Below, in pieces: positions 5,588 through 12,617 of a stretch of 12,617 nucleotides of DNA; position 1 is the stretch's first letter, and the number at the start of each line of letters is the position of its first letter. The position numbers and the translations under genes are program-made. Below the pieces are notes generated by a model, which saw only the letters and a program-made list of their open reading frames with translations, made no database searches and was not told where the DNA came from. The DNA comes from an uncultured Collinsella sp. (GTDB taxonomy: Bacteria > Actinomycetota > Coriobacteriia > Coriobacteriales > Coriobacteriaceae), in NCBI GenBank assembly GCA_900542175.1, contig UQNC01000050.1, positions 1 through 12,617 of the forward strand. Direction: 5' to 3'.

Positions 5588-7972
5588 CTACAGCGTCATG
5601 TTTGGATCGGCGTCGACGTCGAACGGCGAGATTTCTCCTCGGTCGAATTTACGGCGGGCAACCTCTGCGATCATGGCGGCGTTGTCGGTGCACGCCGAAA
5701 GCGGTGGCACCGTTACGCGGATCCCCTGACGCCCAAGCTTCTTGATCATCATCTCGCGCAGATGCGGATTAGCCGAGACGCCGCCGCCGATGCAGTATTC
5801 CTTGCATCCGGTGGCATGCAGGGCGTTTTTGGCCTTCTTGTACTGAACGTCAAAGACGGCTGCCTCAAACGAAGCCGCCAGATCGGGCAGGTGAATCGTG
5901 CGCCCGGCCTTGGTCTCCTGCTCGATGTAGAGCGTCACGGCCGTTTTAAGACCCGAAAGCGAGAAACGATAGTCTCCCCTGCTGTTAAGCGCGCGAGGAA
6001 AATCGATCGCGCGGGGGTTGCCCGTCTCGGCCAGCTTGGAGATGATGGGGCCACCGGGATAGCCCAGACCCAACGCCTTGGCTACCTTGTCGAAGGCCTC
6101 GCCCACAGCATCGTCGAGTGTCTCACCAAGTACCTCGTAGTCGCCCCATGCCTTCACGTGCACGAGCATGGTATGACCGCCCGAGACGAGCGTGAAGATA
6201 AACGGCGGCCTGAGATCGGGCTGCGCCAGCAGGTTGGCGAACAGATGGCCCTCCAGATGGTTGACGCACACGAGCGGCTTGCCGGCGGCATAGGCAAAGC
6301 CCTTGGCGAAGGCGACGCCCACTACCAGAGCACCCACCAGGCCCGGACCCTGCGTCACGCCAACAGCGGCGAGTTCGCTCGGCGCGATGGCTCCACCCTC
6401 AAGACCAAGCGATGCTGCGGCATCCTCGAGCGCCGCATCCACGACACTCACAATCACCTCAACGTGTTTGCGCGAGGCGATCTCGGGCACCACGCCGCCA
6501 AAGCGGGCGTGAAAATCAATCTGTGTCGACACCTGGTTGGCCAGCATATTGCCATCCGCATCGATAATCGCCACGGCCGTCTCGTCGCAGGAGCTCTCGA
6601 TAGCGAGCACTAGGCGGCGGCGCTCAATTTCGGCACGCTCCCCCTCGGAGCGCCCAGGCGCAGGCAGCGGCCATACGCGCTGCTCTGCCGCCGTCGGCTC
6701 GGGCGAAGCATTATCGACCGGAAGCACCAGGGGCAGCGGAGCCGTCATGACGATGGCGTCCTTGCCGGCACCATAGTAGCCGCGGCGACGGCCAGCCTCG
6801 GTAAAGCCCAGAGCGTTATAAAGCGCGGTCGCTCCCTCGTTACCGTCCTCGACCTCGAGCGAAGCCGTAGTGCAGCCGAGCATCTGGGCATCATAGCTCA
6901 CATGCGACAGCAGCTTGCGGGCAATACCCTCGCGGCGATGCTTCGGATCGACGGCAACATCCAGAATCTGCACGTCACCGTCCACGACCATGCCACCGGC
7001 AAGCCCCAGCAGCTGACCGTCGTCGTGCGCCACCCACCAGCTGCGCGGCGCCGCAACATCCTCGCCCAGCTCGGATAGAAACATGCCCGGCGTCCACGCC
7101 TCGTGTCCAGCGCCTTCAAAGCAGGCGGCCTCCAGCGCACTTGCGCCCTCGGCGTCCGCCGCACCCATGGGGCGGAATTGCAGATGGCGACCGGCGAGCT
7201 CATCGGCAACGCCCGTAATTTCGCTCTGCGCGCTCTCGGCAAGACCGAGGCGTTTGCGCTCGTTTTCCTCGGCATCAGAAAGGCGCGTATAGATCGGAAG
7301 GACGCGGGCCGGGTCGCCGTCACCCGCGGCATGTGCAAGGAGGAGGCCCTCGCCCGAAGGCCACCACAAGCCGCGCTCTACGCAGCGAGCGACCTCATCC
7401 TCGCCCAGCAGCTTGCCATAGCGCACGAGACCGTCGCCAGTCAGCTGAACCTGGTCCCAGTCCGCGGCTTGGCGCCACTCATCAAGCGCCACGGCAGCCT
7501 TGACCACGTGTTCGCGCTCAAATTGACGCTCGGGACCCTCATCGACCAGCATATACAGCGCCGGATATACCTCACCGCGCATAGCATCGGCCAAGATACC
7601 AAGCTTGCCGCGCACGCCAGCCTTCCACGCCGTCCAAGCGCAAGCGTCGAGCGTCGACACGCCCAGCAGCGGAACATTGGCACCACGCGCGAGGCCCTTG
7701 GCAGTGGAGATGCCGATGCGCACGCCCGTAAAGGACCCCGGGCCGCGGCCGACCACATAGCAACCAACATCGCTGCGATCCAGACCGGCTTGAGCCAGCA
7801 CGCCATCAACGGTATTCACGAGCTCAACGTTGGCGTGACGGCGACACATGTGGTCGCCACTCACGAGCTTCGTCTCACCCGTCTGCCCATCAATCCAGCT
7901 TGCCGCGCAGGCAAGCATGTCAGTCGAGGTATCGAGCGCCACCACCAGCGCGTTGTCGTTATGCAAGCTCAT
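5588..7972 (-). CDS. tsaD: TsaB-RimI-TsaD triple fusion (t6A37 tRNA modification and protein N-acetylation)
   Basis: One 794-residue polypeptide carries three enzymes that are usually separate. Residues 1-230 are TsaB, the dimerisation partner, with GRGPGSFTGVRIG (75-87). Residues about 262-410 are a GNAT acetyltransferase of RimI type, with the acetyl-CoA loop RREGIA (346-351) and YNALGF (385-390). After a 40-residue Pro/Glu linker, residues 453-794 are TsaD, which transfers threonylcarbamoyl to A37 of ANN-decoding tRNAs. The metal ligands H572 and H576 (NHLEGH) and D763 (CTDNAAM) are present, as are ESSCDET (459-465) and LVSGGHT (595-601). All three parts are full length. The ATG at 7972 overlaps the end of tsaE by 14 nt, favouring translational coupling; a TTG at 7990 would add six residues. 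TsaC/Sua5 is not in the window. The fusion is probably lineage-typical. Confidence 0.93.
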   Translation of the reverse strand: MSLHNDNALVVALDTSTDMLACAASWIDGQTGETKLVSGDHMCRRHANVELVNTVDGVLAQAGLDRSDVGCYVVGRGPGSFTGVRIGISTAKGLARGANVPLLGVSTLDACAWTAWKAGVRGKLGILADAMRGEVYPALYMLVDEGPERQFEREHVVKAAVALDEWRQAADWDQVQLTGDGLVRYGKLLGEDEVARCVERGLWWPSGEGLLLAHAAGDGDPARVLPIYTRLSDAEENERKRLGLAESAQSEITGVADELAGRHLQFRPMGAADAEGASALEAACFEGAGHEAWTPGMFLSELGEDVAAPRSWWVAHDDGQLLGLAGGMVVDGDVQILDVAVDPKHRREGIARKLLSHVSYDAQMLGCTTASLEVEDGNEGATALYNALGFTEAGRRRGYYGAGKDAIVMTAPLPLVLPVDNASPEPTAAEQRVWPLPAPGRSEGERAEIERRRLVLAIESSCDETAVAIIDADGNMLANQVSTQIDFHARFGGVVPEIASRKHVEVIVSVVDAALEDAAASLGLEGGAIAPSELAAVGVTQGPGLVGALVVGVAFAKGFAYAAGKPLVCVNHLEGHLFANLLAQPDLRPPFIFTLVSGGHTMLVHVKAWGDYEVLGETLDDAVGEAFDKVAKALGLGYPGGPIISKLAETGNPRAIDFPRALNSRGDYRFSLSGLKTAVTLYIEQETKAGRTIHLPDLAASFEAAVFDVQYKKAKNALHATGCKEYCIGGGVSANPHLREMMIKKLGRQGIRVTVPPLSACTDNAAMIAEVARRKFDRGEISPFDVDADPNMTL

Positions 7973-8465
7973 CTTGTACAGCCTTATCAATCAAATGGGA
8001 AAGCTCCATTGCGCGGTCACCGTGCGCCTCAAGCGTTATCGTTCGCACGTCGCTGTCGCCCTCATCACGCCTGAGCGTCACCGAAAGATACTCATCCGTC
8101 AGCTCGTCCTGGAATTGTTCGCCCCATTCCAGCAGGCAAGCACCCTCATAGCCCAGCACATCGAAAATGCCCGTATCCTCGAGCTCGTAGGCATGCTCCA
8201 GGCGGTATAGATCAAAGTGAAACAGCGGAATACGACCTTGATCGTGAACGGCCATGAGGGCGAACGTAGGGCTCGTAACCATATGCCCATCGCCCAGCCC
8301 GCGCGAGACGCCCTTGGTAAAGTGAGTTTTGCCCACTCCCAGGCCACCGGTCAGGATGAGCACATCGCCGTCCTCAAGGCACGGTGCAATTAGCTCGCCA
8401 AAGTACTCCGTATCGGCAGCGCAAGTCGTTTTGTAAGTACCTACCCCCAGGCGCTCCAGGGACAT
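7959..8465 (-). CDS. tsaE: TsaE, ATPase of the t6A37 tRNA modification complex
   Basis: This 168-residue P-loop protein binds TsaB-TsaD and hydrolyses ATP to reset the complex during t6A synthesis. Walker A is GGLGVGKT (40-47). SPTFAL (65-70), HFDLYRL (83-89) and LLEWGEQF (111-118) are the other characteristic motifs. Length is normal for the family. The ATG at 8465 has AAGGAG five bases upstream, lying over the stop codon of the glycosylase gene. Its 3' end overlaps the start of the TsaB-RimI-TsaD gene, which puts the partners in adjacent positions and probably matched expression. Confidence 0.94.
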   Translation of the reverse strand: MSLERLGVGTYKTTCAADTEYFGELIAPCLEDGDVLILTGGLGVGKTHFTKGVSRGLGDGHMVTSPTFALMAVHDQGRIPLFHFDLYRLEHAYELEDTGIFDVLGYEGACLLEWGEQFQDELTDEYLSVTLRRDEGDSDVRTITLEAHGDRAMELSHLIDKAVQDELA

Positions 8466-8477
8466 ATATGCTCCTTA

Positions 8478-9098
8478 TTATTCCGAGGCGTCCTCTGGCG
8501 CGGGATGTCGCTCCAGATAGTCGCCCAGCATCTTAAAGTCTTCCTCCAGCAGCTCCTGCCACGCCGGATTGCGCAGCGCTGCTGCCGGATGGAACGTGGG
8601 CATTACCACAAAATGCCCCATCTGGTGGAACCTGCCGCGCAGCTTAGTAATGCCAATCTCGGTCTTTAGCACAAAGTGCGTCGCGGGGTTGCCGAGCGTC
8701 ACAATAATATCGGGCCAGATGCTTCGAATCTGCTCACGCAAAAATGGCGAGCAAGCCAGCACTTCCTCGGGACGCGGATTGCGGTTTCCCGGCGGGCGGC
8801 ACTTAAGCACGTTGGCAATGTAGACGTCTTCGCGTTTGAGCCCCGCCAGCGACAAAATGCCGTTGAGGTCCTCGCCTGCCGCCCCCACAAAGGGCTCGCC
8901 CTGCAAATCCTCATTGCGGCCCGGCGCCTCGCCAATAAACATCACGCGAGCGTGGGGGTTTCCCACGCCAAACACGATGTTATGGCGCGACTGGTAAAGC
9001 TGGCAAAGGTGACAATCGCCCAGAACGGCCTCGATCTCCTCGAGTGCAACCTCACGCGGCGCCTGATGGCTATGGCCGGGGATGTGCATGACGCCCAT
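8478..9098 (-). CDS. Family 4 uracil-DNA glycosylase (Fe-S type)
   Basis: The enzyme removes uracil from DNA as the first step of base-excision repair. Four cysteines are placed as in the 4Fe-4S family 4 enzymes: C29 and C32 (CHLC), C100 (KCRPPGNRNP) and C116 (ACSPF). Active-site motifs GEAPG (56-60) and HPAA (from H170) are present, with no obvious losses in about 206 residues. I chose ATG 9098 because TAGGAG sits 6 nt upstream, spanning the alanine racemase stop codon. Longer frames starting at 9146 would overlap that gene and lack a binding site. It is translated from the same operon as alr and tsaE. Confidence 0.92.
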   Translation of the reverse strand: MGVMHIPGHSHQAPREVALEEIEAVLGDCHLCQLYQSRHNIVFGVGNPHARVMFIGEAPGRNEDLQGEPFVGAAGEDLNGILSLAGLKREDVYIANVLKCRPPGNRNPRPEEVLACSPFLREQIRSIWPDIIVTLGNPATHFVLKTEIGITKLRGRFHQMGHFVVMPTFHPAAALRNPAWQELLEEDFKMLGDYLERHPAPEDASE

Positions 9099-9106
9099 AG
9101 CGACTC

Positions 9107-10252
9107 CTACACGTAGACCTTGTCGAGACGCATACCAAAGCCGCAAGCGACCTCGTAGTTAATCGTGCCGCGTAGGCGCGCCATCTCGTCCATGGTAATC
9201 TCGGCATCTCCATCGCGGCCGACAATGATCATCTCGTCACCATACTCGGCCTCGGGAATCTCATGCGCCGGGTTGGACTGAATGGCGACCATAAACTGGT
9301 CCATGCAGATATTGCCCACCTGACGCACACGCTCGCCGCGATACAGCACGTCCATACGATTGGAAAGCGTACGCGAAAGGCCATCGGCATAACCGATCGG
9401 AAGGGTGCAGATCTGAACGCGCGTGCGCGGTACGCGGTAGGTAAAGCCGTAGCCCACGCCCTCGCCCATCGCAGGATGCGCCACGCGCGTCACACGCGCG
9501 TGGACGCTCATGACGGGATCAAGCTGCATCACGCGACCACTCAGCTCACATGGCTGCAGACCATACAAACCGATGCCGGCACGAATCATGTCAAAGTGCA
9601 TTGAAGAATCGAGCATCGAGGACGGCGTATTGGCACAATGCACGATACCGCATTCAAAACCTGCGTCCTTAATGGCCTGAACGGCCTCGGTAAAACGCTG
9701 GCACTGCAGCTTGTAGTCCCAACCCGAAGGTTCATCGGCCGTGGCAAAGTGCGTAAATACGCCGTCGCACTGGATGCCGCGATGGAAACTGATGCCGCGT
9801 ACAAAGTCGAGCACCTGTGTGTAGTGAACACCGATACGATTCATGCCCGTCTCGATGGCAAGATGGTACTTGCCCACCTTGCCCGCCGCGACGGCGCATT
9901 CGCCATACGCAAGAGCAAAATCGGACGTATAGACCGAGGGCATGATATCGAATTCGAGCAATGCAGGAATAGCCTCGATAGGCGGCTCACTTAGAATCAG
10001 GACGGGCTTAGTAATCCCGCCCTGACGGAGCCCAACGCCCTCGTTAACCGTCGCCACGGCAAACATGTCGGCACCGGCCGAATACATGATCTTGGCACAC
10101 TCAACAGCTCCATGACCATAAGCATCGGCCTTGACCACGCAGCACAGGCGCTGACGCGGATTCAACAAGTTCTTATAGGCCCTCGTGTTGCGACGGAGCG
10201 CCCCGCGGTCGATCTCGACCCAGGACCAGCGCGTCAAATCGGCTTTATTCAT
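9107..10252 (-). CDS. alr: Alanine racemase
   Basis: A PLP-dependent fold-type III enzyme of 381 residues that interconverts L- and D-alanine, supplying D-Ala for peptidoglycan. The PLP lysine is K41 in VVKADAYGHGA. The catalytic tyrosine from the opposite subunit is Y268 in GVGYGFTY. AGIGLYG and NICMDQFM are also typical. The N-terminal barrel and C-terminal beta domain are complete. The ATG is two bases after the stop of the NAD(P)HX repair gene, and I see no strong ribosome binding site, so translational coupling is likely. The downstream glycosylase binding site overlaps the alr stop codon. Confidence 0.96.
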   Translation of the reverse strand: MNKADLTRWSWVEIDRGALRRNTRAYKNLLNPRQRLCCVVKADAYGHGAVECAKIMYSAGADMFAVATVNEGVGLRQGGITKPVLILSEPPIEAIPALLEFDIMPSVYTSDFALAYGECAVAAGKVGKYHLAIETGMNRIGVHYTQVLDFVRGISFHRGIQCDGVFTHFATADEPSGWDYKLQCQRFTEAVQAIKDAGFECGIVHCANTPSSMLDSSMHFDMIRAGIGLYGLQPCELSGRVMQLDPVMSVHARVTRVAHPAMGEGVGYGFTYRVPRTRVQICTLPIGYADGLSRTLSNRMDVLYRGERVRQVGNICMDQFMVAIQSNPAHEIPEAEYGDEMIIVGRDGDAEITMDEMARLRGTINYEVACGFGMRLDKVYV

Positions 10253-10254
10253 GA

Positions 10255-11871
10255 TTAGTCATCCGACCCTTCGTCCATGATTCCCAGATCTTCGAGCGCA
10301 TCCTTTGCCGCCAGCTCCATGGCAGGACCGATCAAGTCGATAAGATCGGTCGCGATGACGCTCTTCTCACCATACTCCGTCGCCGCGGCAAAACCGGCGT
10401 AGCTGTGAAGTGCGACGGCGTACGAATACAGCAACTCCCAACGATCCATCTCGTCGCGCATGGTGGCAAGCGTGCCGGCCAAAATACCCGCGAGAACATC
10501 ACCCGAACCGGCAGTTGCCAGAGAAGCCGGACCCGAGAGCGGCAGCAGCACACGCTCAACGCCACAGATAGCCGTCGTCGGCCCCTTGGCAATGACCACC
10601 AGATTGTCGGAGCCTGCAGCCCAGACAACCTTCTGCGCGGCCGCAATCGCGGTACCAAGGTCGTTCACCTCGTCACCGGCAACCAGGCGCGAAAGCTCAC
10701 GATAGTGCGGCGTCATAACCAACGGCTGCTCGCGGCGATACATCTCGGGGTTACTATCAATACCGTCAATGGCAATCTTAGCAAGGCAGTTGAGTGCATC
10801 GGCGTCCAAAATTAGCGGTACATCAAGCTCGAGCAAGCCCGAAACCACCTGCATAGCGCCGGCAGACGTCGTCATACCGGGACCGCACAGCACGCAGCTG
10901 TACTTCTTTGCGATCTCGCACACCGTCATGCGCGCAGCGGCGCCAAAGGAGCCGCGGGAATCAGACGGAATAGCAAAGACCGGAATCGAAGGAAGTGCCA
11001 TGCGAATGAGATTGGCGCAGGCGTCAGGAGCCGCGACTGCCACGTAACCAGCACCCGCGCGAGCTGCAGACTTGGCCGCCATAATGGCAGCACCAGGATA
11101 TTGCGCAGATCCGGCGACAATAAGCACGGAGCCGCGAGAATACTTATCGATATTCGTGGGCAGCGGAGCAAAGAAATCCACCAGGTCACCGGGCTCGACA
11201 ATCTCGGCGGCATGGTCGACATCATCGATGACCTCATCAAGGCGATCATAGAGGCTACCGCACACCAGATCACCGGCGTATTCTGGGCCATCAGCGCTGT
11301 AGAGGCCAATCTTGGGCGTGATCATCGTGACCGTGCGCTCGGCACGGATGCAGTCGTCGTCGACAACACCGGTCTCGGCATTCAGACCCGAAGGAACATC
11401 AATGGACACCACATGATCGGCGCAGTCGTTAACTGTCGGAATCCAGATGGAGAACGGTGCACGCAGGTCACCGTGGAAACCGGTACCAAAAATAGCGTCA
11501 ACAACAACGTCGGCCTTATCAATCAAAACCTCAAGCTCATCTCGCGAGGGACCGACACACACATGCACGTCACGACCGGCGGTACGGCGGGCAACATGGC
11601 GAGCCAGAGCAGCAGGAATCTCATCCGGCTCAACCGGAGACACGATATCCACATCAACGCCCTTATGACTCAAAATATCAGCCGCGACCCAGCCGTCGCC
11701 ACCGTTGTTGCCAAAACCGACCAGAACAAGGACGCGATCGGGATTGAGTTTTAGAATTTCACTAGCAGCAAACTCACCCGCCAGTTCCATAAGCTCGGCC
11801 TTCGAAGTTCCTTCGCGTTCGATAATATCTTCGAGGCGAACGACTTCCTCGGTACTCAAAACCGGTTTCAT
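10255..11871 (-). CDS. nnr: Bifunctional NAD(P)HX epimerase / ADP-dependent NAD(P)HX dehydratase
   Basis: This two-domain 538-residue enzyme repairs hydrated NADH and NADPH. The N-terminal YjeF-type epimerase (about 1-225) shows GFGNNGGDG (52-60), VVDAIFGTG (123-131) and SIDVPSGLN (156-164). The C-terminal ribokinase-like dehydratase (about 240-515) shows SRGSVLIVAGS (245-255), CGPGM (329-333), MTPHYRELSRL (386-396) and AGSGDVLAG (454-462), where D458 is the expected catalytic residue. Both domains look complete. The ATG directly abuts the acpS stop codon (TAGATG), and AGGAG five bases upstream lies within acpS. The acpS-nnr-alr order is a common arrangement in Gram-positive bacteria. Confidence 0.95.
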   Translation of the reverse strand: MKPVLSTEEVVRLEDIIEREGTSKAELMELAGEFAASEILKLNPDRVLVLVGFGNNGGDGWVAADILSHKGVDVDIVSPVEPDEIPAALARHVARRTAGRDVHVCVGPSRDELEVLIDKADVVVDAIFGTGFHGDLRAPFSIWIPTVNDCADHVVSIDVPSGLNAETGVVDDDCIRAERTVTMITPKIGLYSADGPEYAGDLVCGSLYDRLDEVIDDVDHAAEIVEPGDLVDFFAPLPTNIDKYSRGSVLIVAGSAQYPGAAIMAAKSAARAGAGYVAVAAPDACANLIRMALPSIPVFAIPSDSRGSFGAAARMTVCEIAKKYSCVLCGPGMTTSAGAMQVVSGLLELDVPLILDADALNCLAKIAIDGIDSNPEMYRREQPLVMTPHYRELSRLVAGDEVNDLGTAIAAAQKVVWAAGSDNLVVIAKGPTTAICGVERVLLPLSGPASLATAGSGDVLAGILAGTLATMRDEMDRWELLYSYAVALHSYAGFAAATEYGEKSVIATDLIDLIGPAMELAAKDALEDLGIMDEGSDD

Positions 11872-12411
11872 CTATGCTCCTAGCGTATCTTGCGAAGCAT
11901 CGCCCTGGTGCTCCGTCAAAGCTGAATTTTGCAGTTGCTCAAGCTCATCTAAAACCGAGCGAGCCTCTTTATAAGTTTGTGCAACGCGTTCCTTGGTGCT
12001 CACCTTTTCTTCCTTAGGCTTTGGTCGAGCATCCTCGGTGATCGCAATGGCATTGGCTACGGCCAGATCACCCGTCAAAGTAATGGAGAGCGCAACTTCA
12101 ATGACACCCAACTCTTGAGCAATCTCGAGCGCTCGACCTGAAAGCACAGCTTTAGGCTTTCCGAGCTTATCGCGCGTTACCGAGACGTCTTTGCGGCCGA
12201 CGCCCTGACTAAAACCCGTACCAAGAGCCTTGAGAACCGCTTCACGAGAAGCAAAACGGCTCGCATAGTGCGCCGCAGGACGCGATGATGCGTCGCAATA
12301 TGCGCACTCTTCTTCGGTAAACACACGCCGAGCAAACGACGGCGTCTTTTCAAGGATTGATTTCATGCGGGAAATCTCGACGATATCAACGCCAATACCA
12401 GCTTCAGCCAT
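11872..12411 (-). CDS. acpS: Holo-[acyl-carrier-protein] synthase with C-terminal extension
   Basis: AcpS transfers 4'-phosphopantetheine from CoA to a serine of acyl carrier protein, enabling fatty-acid synthesis. GVDIVEI carries the magnesium-binding D9, and SREAVLKALG carries E57 and K61. The ATG at 12411 follows GGAGGTGA at ideal spacing; an ATG four codons upstream overlaps that site and is less likely. The catalytic domain ends near residue 126, the usual length of the whole family. About 53 further residues follow, starting with KPKEEK and rich in Glu, Lys, Gln and Ala, likely helical or disordered. The tail has no family I recognise. It is the first gene of the operon. Confidence 0.93.
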   Translation of the reverse strand: MAEAGIGVDIVEISRMKSILEKTPSFARRVFTEEECAYCDASSRPAAHYASRFASREAVLKALGTGFSQGVGRKDVSVTRDKLGKPKAVLSGRALEIAQELGVIEVALSITLTGDLAVANAIAITEDARPKPKEEKVSTKERVAQTYKEARSVLDELEQLQNSALTEHQGDASQDTLGA

Positions 12412-12440
12412 ATTCACCTCCATATTGCACAGACTAAGTT

Positions 12441-12470
12441 ATTGTAGCCCGTTAACGGAAGATGCGACAA
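12441..12470 (-). promoter_or_regulatory. Promoter of the acpS-to-tsaD operon
   Basis: On the minus strand, TTGTCG (12465-12470) and TACAAT (12441-12446) are separated by 18 nt. The -10 matches five of six consensus positions. The predicted start near 12434 leaves about 22 nt before the acpS ATG. The promoter lies just downstream of the terminator at 12521-12548. No other promoter is evident between the genes as far as tsaD. Confidence 0.65.
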
Positions 12471-12514
12471 ACGAGGGTCATAAAACACAGCGAGTTTGTT
12501 AGATCTGGCTTAAC

Positions 12515-12548
12515 GCAAAAAAGGGGGAGGCCGCGAGGCCTCCCCCTT
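12515..12548 (-). terminator. Rho-independent terminator of the upstream transcript
   Basis: A perfect 12-bp stem AAGGGGGAGGCC/GGCCTCCCCCTT (12521-12532/12537-12548) with a GCGA loop is followed on the minus strand by TTTTTTGCG. It ends a transcript entering from beyond the right edge and insulates the acpS operon. Confidence 0.92.
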
Positions 12549-12549
12549 C

Positions 12550-12617
12550 TCAGTTCAAGCGTACGGCTCGGTGCCGTCCACCGGTCAGCGGCGCCCTGGC
12601 CTCCCACGGGCTGACCC
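12550..12617 (-). other. 3' end of an unidentified upstream gene (coding or RNA)
   Basis: The 65 nt before the terminator belong to something cut by the window edge. One minus-strand frame is open for 21 codons and stops with TGA at 12550-12552, two bases from the terminator stem. The same stretch is rich in secondary structure: GGTCAGC/GCTGACC (12583-12589/12610-12616) and ACGGC/GCCGT (12563-12567/12573-12577). It may therefore be the 3' end of a structured RNA instead. I cannot identify it. Confidence 0.3.

Noticed and set aside
5398..5745. 115-residue open frame on the plus strand
   Set aside because: It spans hairpin element C and the 3' end of the TsaD coding region; the sequence is repeat-derived and not protein-like.

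Overview
The window looks like a chromosomal segment of a GC-rich Coriobacteriia bacterium (Actinomycetota), most likely Collinsella or a close relative. This rests on a TsaB-RimI-TsaD triple fusion, the cstA/acpS/nnr/alr/udg/tsaE gene content, and the base and codon composition. The genus assignment is an inference from the protein sequences, not a database match. All convincing protein genes lie on the minus strand, so transcription runs right to left.

Right part (about 12.45 kb down to 5.6 kb): a compact operon follows a rho-independent terminator and a recognisable promoter. It encodes holo-ACP synthase (AcpS, with an extra C-terminal tail), the bifunctional NAD(P)HX repair enzyme (epimerase plus dehydratase), alanine racemase, a family-4 Fe-S uracil-DNA glycosylase, TsaE, and a 794-residue fusion of TsaB, RimI and TsaD. 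Genes abut, overlap, or are separated by a few bases. Together they cover cofactor loading of acyl carrier protein, repair of damaged NAD(P)H, D-alanine supply for the cell wall, base-excision repair, and the t6A37 tRNA modification.

Middle part (5.6 to 2.8 kb): an 800-bp intergenic region holds two inverted copies of a hairpin element and a regulated promoter and leader for cstA. The leader region has a palindrome in the -35/-10 spacer, a strong early hairpin, a possible short leader peptide rich in Ile/Val, alternative stems, and a terminator-like hairpin just before the cstA ribosome binding site. cstA encodes a multipass CstA/BtsT-type transporter and ends at a classical terminator.

Left part (2.7 to 0.55 kb): one gene encodes an unusual protein with a winged-helix-like N-terminus, about 330 residues of disordered charged linker, and a C-terminal Toprim domain resembling JetD of the Wadjet system. 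No JetA/B/C partners are visible. Positions 1-405 carry no gene but hold two copies of a tRNA T-arm-like repeat.

The most striking feature is a family of three roughly 137-bp elements (407-543, 5156-5292, 5441-5575). Each has the same 69-nt core, with identical 17- and 18-nt flanks around a covarying stem and TTAAT loop. Each core is enclosed by perfectly complementary arms of 33-34 nt whose sequence differs in every copy. Two copies sit 7 and 12 nt after a stop codon.
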